From Chlamydiia bacterium (GTDB lineage: Bacteria; Chlamydiota; Chlamydiia; Chlamydiales; Simkaniaceae), in NCBI GenBank assembly GCA_022601645.1, contig JAJACH010000001.1, forward strand, positions 806,001-870,000: a stretch of 64,000 nucleotides of DNA, read 5' to 3'. Under the pieces are notes generated by a model. The model searched no databases and was not told the DNA's origin. It was given only the letters and a program-made list of their open reading frames with translations. This document shows positions 32,721 through 40,634 of the stretch, in pieces. Both the position numbers and the translations under genes were made by a program. Each line of letters begins with the position of its first letter. The first letter of the stretch is position 1.

Positions 32721-34147
32721 TTGTAACAAATAAACGCGTGATCAGTTTTTTCGTTCTTGTGATGCTAAATGTTTCCATTATGGCGTCACTTAGAAACCTC
32801 CCCCTAGTCGCAGAATTAGGTCTCTCAGCTGTCTTTTATTTCGTTCTCGTCGCCCTCTTTTTCCTTATTCCCTGTGCCCTAGTCTCTGCTGAGCTTGCCA
32901 CAGGCTGGCCTAGATCAGGCGGGATTTACATCTGGGTACGGGAAGCTTTTGGCGATACCTGGGGATTTTTTGCCGTCTGGATGCAATGGGTCCACAATGT
33001 CTCTTGGTTTCCAGCGATTCTATCATTTGTCGCAGCCACAGCGGCTTTCATCTTTAGTCCAGCCTTAGCAAACAATAAAGTTTACATCCTAGCGACAATA
33101 CTAATTATCTACTGGGCAATGACTTATCTCAATTGTCGAGGAATTCGAACCTCCGCACTCTTCTCAACAATCGGTGTGATTGGGGGAACGATCATCCCAG
33201 GTCTTGCCATCATCGGATTTGGGGTTTACCACCTATCAACTGGCGCACCAAGTCATACAGAGCTTAGCTTTTCTGCAATCTTGCCCGATATCAAGGGCGT
33301 TGGAAGCTTTGTGTTCTTAGCTGGGCTTTTTCTCGCCTTTGCAGGGCTTGAGGTTTCTGCAGGTTACGCTGGTGAGGTGAAAAATCCAAGACGCAACTTC
33401 CCAATGTCCATTATAATGGCCGCTATCATCGTTTTTTTTCTCTTTATGCTCGGATCTTTGGCAATTGCTATAGTTATCCCCAAAGAAGACATTAGCTTAG
33501 TAACGGGTGTTATGGAAGCCCTAAAGGTCTTCTTCCAATCCTACCATTTGGGATACTTACTCCCTATTATGGGGATTTTATTGATTTTAGGTGCCATAGC
33601 TGAAACTAATTCGTGGATTTTCGGTCCCATTAAGGCGTTATATACAACCGCAGAGCACGGTAATCTCCCTCCCATCTTTCAAAAGCTCAATAGTCGTGGA
33701 ATGCCCGTGAATCTCTTACTACTGCAAGCGATCATTGTAACCGTCGTATCCCTTGTCTTTATCTTCACACCCTCTCTATCTGCATCGTATTGGATCCTAA
33801 GCGCCCTATCTGCTCAAATGTACTTAGTGATGTACATTATGATGTTCTTAGCCGCCATTCGCCTTCGCTACTCTCATCCTCACGTCCCTCGTGTTTACGA
33901 AATCCCCCATCCTCACAAGGGGATCTGGATTGTCAGTATTATCGGCCTTTTAGCCTCTCTTTTTTGCATTGGCATTGGATTTTTTCCCCCAGCACAAATT
34001 CAGATTGGCAATATTTACTTCTATGAAGGGTTTTTGATCATCAGTCTTCTCGTCATGATGGGCATTCCCCTTTGGATCCACTCCCATCGCAAACCCGAGT
34101 GGCAACCTGAAAATCACGTTGATCTAGGAGACCATGGAAAAACCTAA
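32717..34147 (+). CDS. APC-family amino-acid transporter, copy 1
   Basis: A 476-residue membrane protein with about 12 helices of the APC (amino acid-polyamine-organocation) family, nearest in style to GadC/XasA antiporters: front LNVSIMASLRNLPLVAELGLSAVFYF, AELATGWPRSGGIYIWVREAFG, and AFAGLEVSAGYAGEVKNPRRNFP. Chlamydiae import amino acids with such carriers; the substrate cannot be read from sequence. It is the first of three tandem paralogues and overlaps its neighbours at both ends (4 and 14 bp). Confidence 0.9.
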   Translation: MIVTNKRVISFFVLVMLNVSIMASLRNLPLVAELGLSAVFYFVLVALFFLIPCALVSAELATGWPRSGGIYIWVREAFGDTWGFFAVWMQWVHNVSWFPAILSFVAATAAFIFSPALANNKVYILATILIIYWAMTYLNCRGIRTSALFSTIGVIGGTIIPGLAIIGFGVYHLSTGAPSHTELSFSAILPDIKGVGSFVFLAGLFLAFAGLEVSAGYAGEVKNPRRNFPMSIIMAAIIVFFLFMLGSLAIAIVIPKEDISLVTGVMEALKVFFQSYHLGYLLPIMGILLILGAIAETNSWIFGPIKALYTTAEHGNLPPIFQKLNSRGMPVNLLLLQAIIVTVVSLVFIFTPSLSASYWILSALSAQMYLVMYIMMFLAAIRLRYSHPHVPRVYEIPHPHKGIWIVSIIGLLASLFCIGIGFFPPAQIQIGNIYFYEGFLIISLLVMMGIPLWIHSHRKPEWQPENHVDLGDHGKT

Positions 34148-35537
34148 GAAAGGTATAGGGCTATTTGTCCTAACACTCCTTAATGCCTCGATCATTGTCT
34201 CATTGACCGGAGTCCCTGTCATTGCACGATTTGGCTTTGCAAGCCTCTTCTATTACATCCTCGTTGGCATCATGTTTTTCATCCCAACAGCTCTTATTTC
34301 AGCAGAACTCACCTCGATGATGCCCAAGCAAGGGGGGCTTTACCTTTGGGTTAAAGAAGCCTTTGGAGAAAAATGCGGATTTGTCACCGTCTGGCTACAA
34401 TGGTTTGCAAATGTCTTGTGGTTTCCTGCCCTTTTCGTCTTCATTAGCTCAGTCCTTGCAGACATTTCAGACCCGGCTTTTGCTAAAAATCAATTCTACC
34501 TCTTAGGAACTTCCCTAGCCATCCTATGGCTGATGACCTTTATCAATTGCAAAGGTATTCGCGGCGCCGCCCTTTTCTCCTCAATAGGTATTGTAGCGGG
34601 GACCTTGCTTCCAGCGCTCATTCTCATTGGAATAGGAGGTTATTATCTCTTCTCAGGAGCTCCCCCTCAAATTACGTTCAGCTTTAAAACGCTCATCCCC
34701 CGCATTTCCTCCATCGGTGACCTAGCCCTGCTCGGCGGCGTCTTTATTACCTTTACAGGCATCGAAATGACAGCTTGTTTTGCAAACGCTGTGCGGAATC
34801 CAGGAAGCGCTTACCCAAAATCATTTAGAAATGCGGCCATCATAGCCCTCTTATTTTTCATTCTGACCTCCCTTACTGTCTCTATTGTCGTTCCCCTAGA
34901 TAAGATCGGCCTCATTAATGGTGTCATAGAAGCGATTAATTACTTCTTTTCGCTCTATCATATCGAGTACCTCATTCCCCTGATCGGCACGCTTATTCTA
35001 CTCGGTGCTGTAGCTACGATGAACACTTTTATGTTCTCCCCCATCTTAGGGGTCCAAGTTGCCGGCCTTGATGGAAACCTCCCTCCATTTCTTCAGAAAG
35101 AGTGTAAAAATGGAATGCCTGTCAATCTCCTAATCCTTCAAGCCATCATCCCTACCATCCTCACTATAATCGTCTTTCTCGCCCCCTCACTTTCAGCGTT
35201 TTTCTGGATATTAGTCGCCCTTTCAGTGCTGACCTACCAAGTGATGTATCTCGTCTTCTTTTTGACAGCGATTCGCCTACGCTACACACACTCCCACCTC
35301 AATCGCCCTTATCGCATCCCCCTTGGAAAGCTCGGCATGTGGGTTGTTTGCATCTTAGGATTAATTTCCTCGTGTTTTTGTATCTTCGTAACTTTTTTTC
35401 CCCCAACGCACATTGATGTTGGCCCAAAAGTCATCTTCGAAGTCTTTCTAGGAGTCATGTTTATCGTCTTAATTGCTATTCCTTTCTGGATCTATGCACA
35501 CAAAAAACCCTCATGGAAGAAAGCTCATGAAGATTAA
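34134..35537 (+). CDS. APC-family amino-acid transporter, copy 2
   Basis: A 467-residue paralogue of the preceding gene with the same helix plan and motifs (AELTSMMPKQGGLYLWVKEAFGEKCG, TFTGIEMTACFANAVRNPGSAYPKS). A good AGGAG site (34126-34130) precedes the ATG inside the end of copy 1. Residues in the substrate-facing first and sixth helices differ from copy 1 (for example SLTGVPVIARFG versus SLRNLPLVAELG), so specificity may differ. Confidence 0.9.
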   Translation: MEKPKKGIGLFVLTLLNASIIVSLTGVPVIARFGFASLFYYILVGIMFFIPTALISAELTSMMPKQGGLYLWVKEAFGEKCGFVTVWLQWFANVLWFPALFVFISSVLADISDPAFAKNQFYLLGTSLAILWLMTFINCKGIRGAALFSSIGIVAGTLLPALILIGIGGYYLFSGAPPQITFSFKTLIPRISSIGDLALLGGVFITFTGIEMTACFANAVRNPGSAYPKSFRNAAIIALLFFILTSLTVSIVVPLDKIGLINGVIEAINYFFSLYHIEYLIPLIGTLILLGAVATMNTFMFSPILGVQVAGLDGNLPPFLQKECKNGMPVNLLILQAIIPTILTIIVFLAPSLSAFFWILVALSVLTYQVMYLVFFLTAIRLRYTHSHLNRPYRIPLGKLGMWVVCILGLISSCFCIFVTFFPPTHIDVGPKVIFEVFLGVMFIVLIAIPFWIYAHKKPSWKKAHED

Positions 35538-36915
35538 AAAGCATATCGGCACCTTTTTCCTTACAATGCTGAATATCGCCATTGTAGCCTCCGTTACAGG
35601 TTTTAGCGTAAACGCTCAGTTTGGACTAGCCTTTATTCCTTTTTTCATTTTGGTACTAGTTTGTTTTTTTATCCCAAGTGGCCTTGTGACAGCCGAGCTT
35701 GCAGCAGCAATCCCTGAGGAAGGAGGGATCTATCGATGGGTGAGAAAGGCCTTTGGTAAAAGGTGGGGTTTTGCAGCAGCCTGCTTTCAAATGTTCCCCA
35801 ATTTCTTTTGGTTTCCAGGAGTCGTTGCCTTTGCTGCTGCTATTTTCCTCGATATCATTGACCCAGATTTTACCTATACAAAACCAACAATCACCGCTAT
35901 TACTGTTGTAATCCTCTGGCTTTTAACCTACCTGAACTGTCGAGGAATACGAACAACAATGCTTTTTTCAGTCATCGGCGCTGGATTTGGCATTCTCCTA
36001 CCGGGATTTTTTATTATAATCCTTGCAATTTACTTTCTTGCATCAGGAGGTCAGAGTGCAACCCCCTTAACTCTTGATGCGCTAATTCCAACAAAATCCG
36101 CTCTACATAACCTCTCTTACTTATCGACATTATTTCTTACATTTACAGGTATAGAAGTTGCCGCAAGCTACGCCAATAGAGTTCAATCCCCTCAAAAGAA
36201 TTTTCCCCGTTCTATCTTATTTAGCATAATACTCATTGCCATCCTCTATCTATTTGCCTCTCTATCCATTGCCATAATCGTACCAAAAAATAACCTCAAT
36301 ATGATTACAGGGGTCATCGACCTAATGACACGCGTGCTTACCCCTTTTCGCCTTAATTCACTCATACCCATCATGGGGATTTTAATTGTTTTGGGGATTA
36401 TTTCTCTTGTAAATGCTTGGATATTTGGGCCAATCAAGAGCATTTACATTTCAGCAAAAGAAGGCTGTCTCCCCCCTTATTTCCAAAAGCTCAATAAGCA
36501 TGGAATGCCAGAACGACTTCTGGTCCTCCAAGCCACCGTCACCTCTCTGATGCCTCTTTTGTTCTATCTCAATCCCTCTCGAGTCGTCTTCTTTTTTACC
36601 ATGTACGTCATGTCAGGAGTCATCTACATGCTCATGTACTTCCTTCTTTTTTTGACCGCTTGGCGACTTAGAAAGAATGAGCCTGATCTCAAAAGACCCT
36701 TCAAAATTCCCGGGGGTCGATTTGGAATAGGACTTACCAGCTTGCTTGGGGTTTGTTCCGGAATATTTTGCTTAATTTTTGCAATGCTCCCGTCAAGAAC
36801 GATTGTTTCACCAGTGATATATACCGTCTCAGTTGTCCTAGCCTATCTCTGTATCGTGATCCTCCCCTTTTGGATCTACTCAAAGCGCAAACCCCACTGG
36901 ACCCCACTTGAGTGA
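35527..36915 (+). CDS. APC-family amino-acid transporter, copy 3
   Basis: Third paralogue, 462 residues from the ATG at 35527, which lies inside the end of copy 2 (11-bp overlap); the frame is open back to 35473 but those residues are not part of the family. Motifs: SVTGFSVNAQFGLAFIPFF, AELAAAIPEEGGIYRWVRKAFGKRWG and TFTGIEVAASYANRVQSPQKNFPRS. The third copy is AT-richer in places than its neighbours. It ends the glutaredoxin-transporter operon. Confidence 0.9.
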   Translation: MKIKKHIGTFFLTMLNIAIVASVTGFSVNAQFGLAFIPFFILVLVCFFIPSGLVTAELAAAIPEEGGIYRWVRKAFGKRWGFAAACFQMFPNFFWFPGVVAFAAAIFLDIIDPDFTYTKPTITAITVVILWLLTYLNCRGIRTTMLFSVIGAGFGILLPGFFIIILAIYFLASGGQSATPLTLDALIPTKSALHNLSYLSTLFLTFTGIEVAASYANRVQSPQKNFPRSILFSIILIAILYLFASLSIAIIVPKNNLNMITGVIDLMTRVLTPFRLNSLIPIMGILIVLGIISLVNAWIFGPIKSIYISAKEGCLPPYFQKLNKHGMPERLLVLQATVTSLMPLLFYLNPSRVVFFFTMYVMSGVIYMLMYFLLFLTAWRLRKNEPDLKRPFKIPGGRFGIGLTSLLGVCSGIFCLIFAMLPSRTIVSPVIYTVSVVLAYLCIVILPFWIYSKRKPHWTPLE

Positions 36916-36952
36916 TTTGACAGCGCCGTCATAAACCCTTATACTTCGCTCC

Positions 36953-37984
36953 ATGGTTCCACTAGCAGAGCGATTAAGACCGAAAAACTTTGATCAAATC
37001 AAGGGGCAAGACCACCTCGTCGGTCCAACAGGACTTTTAACAAAACTTATTGAAGCCAACCATCCCACCTCCATTCTACTCCATGGGCCAGCAGGCTCGG
37101 GAAAAACAACCATCGCCCGCCTATTTGCAAAAGCATTTGAGCGCGGCTTCCATCCTTTTTCTGCCGCAGAAGGCACCGCCGCCGACATCAAAAAATTCCT
37201 CAAAGAAGCCGTCTTTCAACCCATCCTCTTTGTCGATGAAATTCACCGCTTTAACAAAAGCCAACAAGACCTCTTTCTCCCCTACATCGAAGACGGCACC
37301 ATCATCCTCATCGGGGCTACCACCGAAAACCCCGCCTACGCCTTAAACGACGCACTCCTCTCTCGCCTCCGCGTTTGCACCCTAAATCCCCTCACACCAA
37401 CAGCTCTTTCGCAAATCATCGCCGCAAGCACCCTTGAAATAGAAGACAACGCCCGAGAAAAACTCATCAAACTCTCAAATGGCGATGCGAGATACCTACT
37501 CGGCTCAATCGAACAACTCCAAATGCTGCACAAAGAAACCATCACAACCACCTTGCTAGAGGAGACACTGCATAAACGCCTCCCCACCTACGACAAACAC
37601 GGCGACGCACACTACGACTACGCTTCGCGCCTGCAAAAAGCGATCCGCGCCTCCAACCTCAAAGCATCCCTAGAAGCCTTCCAACATATGCTAAACGCAG
37701 GTGAAGACCCTCGCTTTATCGCACGACGACTCCTTGTCATCGCCTCTGAAGACATTGGCTTAGCCGATCCCGATGCACTTCCTCGAACCCTTGCAGCTTG
37801 GGAAGCCTATGAAAAACTTGGATCTCCTGAAGGACACTACGCGCTGACTCAAATCGTCGTCTACCTAGCCCTCGCGCCCAAAAGCCGCTCCATCGCCGAC
37901 ACCCTTAAGACCGGCAAATACACACCAGGCTCTATGGGCTTTGAGAAAGAGATGAAACGCCGCCTCGACTACTGGTCAAAATAA
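36953..37984 (+). CDS. rarA: Replication-associated recombination protein RarA (short form)
   Basis: A 343-residue AAA+ ATPase acting at stalled forks and single-strand gaps. Walker A is HGPAGSGKTT, Walker B FVDEIHRFNKSQQD, sensor 1 GATTENP, and the arginine-finger region LLSRLRV. The clamp-loader-like C-terminal domain shows GEDPRFIARRLLVIASEDIGLADP and LALAPKS. E. coli RarA is about 447 residues; the front differs little, and the missing part is the linker after LAPKS (the stretch with VPxHLRNAPT in most members) where only a short KTGKYTPGSMGFEKEMKRRLDYW end remains. Confidence 0.9.
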   Translation: MVPLAERLRPKNFDQIKGQDHLVGPTGLLTKLIEANHPTSILLHGPAGSGKTTIARLFAKAFERGFHPFSAAEGTAADIKKFLKEAVFQPILFVDEIHRFNKSQQDLFLPYIEDGTIILIGATTENPAYALNDALLSRLRVCTLNPLTPTALSQIIAASTLEIEDNAREKLIKLSNGDARYLLGSIEQLQMLHKETITTTLLEETLHKRLPTYDKHGDAHYDYASRLQKAIRASNLKASLEAFQHMLNAGEDPRFIARRLLVIASEDIGLADPDALPRTLAAWEAYEKLGSPEGHYALTQIVVYLALAPKSRSIADTLKTGKYTPGSMGFEKEMKRRLDYWSK

Positions 37985-38519
37985 ACCCGAACTCACCTTC
38001 ATCAAGTCTTTGCCTTAACACTAAAAGATACAGAGACACAAAGGCACAGAGAAGAGAATAGTTTGAGGCAGAGTTTTGGAGCGCGGAGCAAGTAGTTTGG
38101 AATTAGCAGCTTGCTGCTGTATTTTTGCGGAAGACAGTACTTTAGTACGGCGGAGCGAAAAAATTTCAAAGGACGCCGCTCCCCGCCCAAAACAAAAATC
38201 GGGGAGATCAGAACACTGATCCCCCCGAAAACTGGTTGGTTCTGTAGCTTATATGCAGAACCACAAGGAATTACTTCCTACATTCGTCGGATAGGCCGAA
38301 ACACTGCGCTCGAACCACACCGAACTCGCTTAATAGATAAACGACTTTTTTGAGAAACTCCAATAATCCTCCTCTACAAAAAAGTAATGAAACAAACTGA
38401 AACCTCTCACTTTCATAGTACCACATCGGCCTTTTTACTATATAAAAATTATTTTATTTAAAGAAGTGATTATTAAGGGGTTGCAGTAAAATTTTCTTGA
38501 GTGTTAATTTAGCATTAAG
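37985..38519. other. Gene-free stretch with dispersed repeat motif and hairpin chain
   Basis: 535 bp without a credible coding gene. It starts with an ACAGAGACACAAAGGCACAGAG-like motif (38027-38055), which I recall as a sequence scattered through many bacterial genomes (its reverse strand reads SLCLCVSV). It continues with two GCGGAGC boxes and a run of hairpins (see the next entry), and ends AT-rich before the M20 gene. Confidence 0.55.
38105..38299. ncRNA. Candidate structured RNA or palindromic repeat cluster
   Basis: Successive hairpins: AGCAGC/GCTGCT (38105-38118), GTAC/GTAC (38137-38148), a strong CGGGGAGATCAG/CTGATCCCCCCG stem with a 4-base loop (38200-38227), TGGTTCTG/CAGAACCA (38237-38263), AGGAA/TTCCT (38266-38279) and TCGG/CCGA (38287-38299). 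No tRNA, tmRNA, RNase P or SRP RNA hallmark was seen. Strand is not determined. It could be an unknown ncRNA, the 3' structure of rarA mRNA, or a degenerate mobile palindrome. Confidence 0.35.
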
Positions 38520-39665
38520 ATGGATGAAATTGAAGAATATGTGATCTCTCTTAGGAGACGTCTCCATGAGATTGCTGAGTTAAGTTGGGCTGAGGTTCAA
38601 ACTCTCGCCCTAATCAGCCGTGAAATTGAGGAAATTCAAGACTCTCTGCCCTGGGACACGACGTTTAAACGCCTTGAAGGCGGTCTTTATGTTGATGTTG
38701 AGATCTCTCCAGAGCTTCCTTGGAGACTATTCCGTGCTGATGTTGATGCACTTCCAATTCAGGAAGAAACCTATTTACCTTATAGTTCTAAGCATGAAGG
38801 TGTCATGCATGCTTGTGGTCATGATGCTCATAGTGCCATGCTGCTCGGAGCTTTAAAATCTTTGCCTGAGATCACTCCGATGACAAATCTTCGCTTTGTC
38901 TGGCAACGCGCAGAAGAGGTATTTGATTCGGGTGCTAGAAAGCTTGTGCAAGAGGGCATTTTAAATGGAATGGATGAGGTATTTGCCCTCCATCTGGACG
39001 CTAAAGAAGAGGTTGGTGTCTTTTCTTCCAGACCAGGGCTTTTGCTCTGTCACCCAAGCATTATAGAAATTGAAGTGGAAGCAGCTGGTGGGCATGTGAT
39101 GAATTCTCGTGTCGGTACAAATGCGATCTCCCTTTTGATGGACCTTCACTTTCACTTAACAGATCTTGTTTTATCAAGTTATGGTGAAGATTTAGTGGTC
39201 TTTGCTCCTGCGATGATTGAGGCGGGTCAAGGACACAATATCAAACCGAACTCAGGAATTATTTCGTACGCCCTTCGCTCTTTGCTACAAACGAAAGCTA
39301 CAGAATCTTTAGTTGAGGATATTGAGCAAGAAGCTTATCGCCGCTGTTCAATTAAGGACTTTACTGTCTCAAGCGGCCACCCCGCGCTTGTCAATGATGG
39401 CGAGGTCTACCAGCAGACGAAAGCAAGCCTAGAGCTACTTGGCCCTGTAAAAGAAGTGGAGCCTCTCTTTGCTGGTGAGGATTTCTCGTATTTTTTACAA
39501 AAGAAGCCAGGCGTATTTTGGGCACTCGGCGCTAAATACGGTGAAGGAACGGACCATCACGCGAGTGACTTTCGCATTGATGAGTCGGTTTTAATCAAAG
39601 GTGTGAAATATTGGCATACCTTGGCAACGCTTGCTGCACGAAAACAGGTGGAAACTTTATTCTAG
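38520..39665 (+). CDS. M20-family amidohydrolase/peptidase
   Basis: A 381-residue zinc hydrolase of the M20D type (hippurate/IAA-amino acid hydrolase, N-acyl amino acid amidohydrolases). Motifs: RRRLHEIAELSWAE, the metal-site FRADVDALPIQEET, the MHACGHDAHSAMLLGALK block, RAEEVFDSGARKLV with the catalytic Glu, an HLDAKEEVG segment and the terminal LFAGEDFSYFLQKKPGVFWALGA. It probably frees an amino acid from an acylated or peptide form. It stands alone after the hairpin region. Confidence 0.9.
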   Translation: MDEIEEYVISLRRRLHEIAELSWAEVQTLALISREIEEIQDSLPWDTTFKRLEGGLYVDVEISPELPWRLFRADVDALPIQEETYLPYSSKHEGVMHACGHDAHSAMLLGALKSLPEITPMTNLRFVWQRAEEVFDSGARKLVQEGILNGMDEVFALHLDAKEEVGVFSSRPGLLLCHPSIIEIEVEAAGGHVMNSRVGTNAISLLMDLHFHLTDLVLSSYGEDLVVFAPAMIEAGQGHNIKPNSGIISYALRSLLQTKATESLVEDIEQEAYRRCSIKDFTVSSGHPALVNDGEVYQQTKASLELLGPVKEVEPLFAGEDFSYFLQKKPGVFWALGAKYGEGTDHHASDFRIDESVLIKGVKYWHTLATLAARKQVETLF

Positions 39666-39671
39666 CTTCCG

Positions 39672-39902
39672 TCAGCTGGCTGCCCCGTAGAAATCCTTTT
39701 TTAGGTCGTGCTTGAAATTATCAAGTACCCAGTTAAAGCTCTCTTCAAGAGAATCATTGGGCTTGGCTTCGTAGTACTTAAGCTGATAATTCAGCCAGAT
39801 GAGTTGATCTTTGAGTTTTTCTTTCATCTCACCTTCTCCAACGTGAGATGATAAGTACTCAGACATTTGCACGTAAGTGGCAACCATTTCTTCACGACCC
39901 AT
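39672..39902 (-). CDS. Small protein of unknown function
   Basis: A 76-residue acidic, helical protein (YVQMSEYLSSHVGEGEMKEKLKDQLIWLNYQLKYYEAKPNDS). No domain recognised. It begins 41 bp after the end of the membrane-anchored gene at 39943-40596 on the same strand and may be the end of the ispG transcription unit. Confidence 0.6.
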   Translation of the reverse strand: MGREEMVATYVQMSEYLSSHVGEGEMKEKLKDQLIWLNYQLKYYEAKPNDSLEESFNWVLDNFKHDLKKDFYGAAS

Positions 39903-39942
39903 ATCAACTACCCCCTACATTCATTTTAATACTAGAACACCT

Positions 39943-40596
39943 TTAATGATTAGTAGTTTTTAAATAATCAGACAAATGTTTTTCAACTAATTGATTATGA
40001 AAGACTGCAGTGTTTTGTGAGTGTTGATTAAGGCCATACTTCGAGAGTGTTACGGGTACTTCTCCAGATTCATCGACAAAGACTAGCGATGCAGGTTCTC
40101 CTCCATGCATTACCATCTTACCATCATGACTTGGTGGATTCACTACAAGGTGGGGTATTTGAGTGGTCATCCCCATAGCAATTCCAGGTTCTTGAGAGCC
40201 TTGATAAAGACTTAAACTTGGATCGGAGCCGCCGCGAATGAATGTGGCAACTGAGCCGTTTTGGTCCCCAAGGCCAATGGCTGTGCCTCCATCTTGCATT
40301 GAGAAAAAAGATCCGACAAGTGTTTGATCTTGACCTCGAATCAAGACTGCTGGAAGCTCCCCTCCCTGTAACTGAAGGCGAATAGCGCCATTTGCATCGG
40401 CAAAGGCAATCACGCCGCCTTGTTCTGTGGCAACAAGTTCGATTAAAGGCTGACCGTCAGGAGCTTTTAAGACAAGGCGCTCAGTTTCGATTGTCTTTTT
40501 TAAGTATTCGGTGACAAAAAAACTGGCAAGTAGGATGAGTACTAGCACATTAACAATGATCAGAAAACGGTTAAATCGCACCACTCGATGGGACAT
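39943..40596 (-). CDS. Membrane-anchored beta-rich protein of unknown function
   Basis: A 217-residue protein with one N-terminal membrane helix (about 9-31). The rest is a series of beta-strand/turn units rich in Gly, Asp and Gln (IELVATEQGGVIAFADANGAIRLQLQGGE, GGTAIGLGDQNGSVATFIRGG, LSLYQGSQEPGIAMGM), suggesting a repetitive beta solenoid or blade-like fold outside the membrane. No catalytic motif. It lies 38 bp downstream of ispG. Confidence 0.65.
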   Translation of the reverse strand: MSHRVVRFNRFLIIVNVLVLILLASFFVTEYLKKTIETERLVLKAPDGQPLIELVATEQGGVIAFADANGAIRLQLQGGELPAVLIRGQDQTLVGSFFSMQDGGTAIGLGDQNGSVATFIRGGSDPSLSLYQGSQEPGIAMGMTTQIPHLVVNPPSHDGKMVMHGGEPASLVFVDESGEVPVTLSKYGLNQHSQNTAVFHNQLVEKHLSDYLKTTNH

Positions 40597-40634
40597 AGAA
40601 GGCTCCTCTTTCCCTTCTTATGTCTTCCTTTCGG

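Noticed and set aside
38230-38345. tRNA or other classic RNA gene
   Set aside because: No cloverleaf with a GTTCGANTCC T-loop and CCA end; no tmRNA, RNase P or SRP RNA signature.
38002-38353. Two short frames (minus 62 codons, plus 80 codons) in the hairpin region
   Set aside because: They cross the inverted repeats; the minus one reads SLCLCVSV from the scattered repeat motif, a known source of false proteins.
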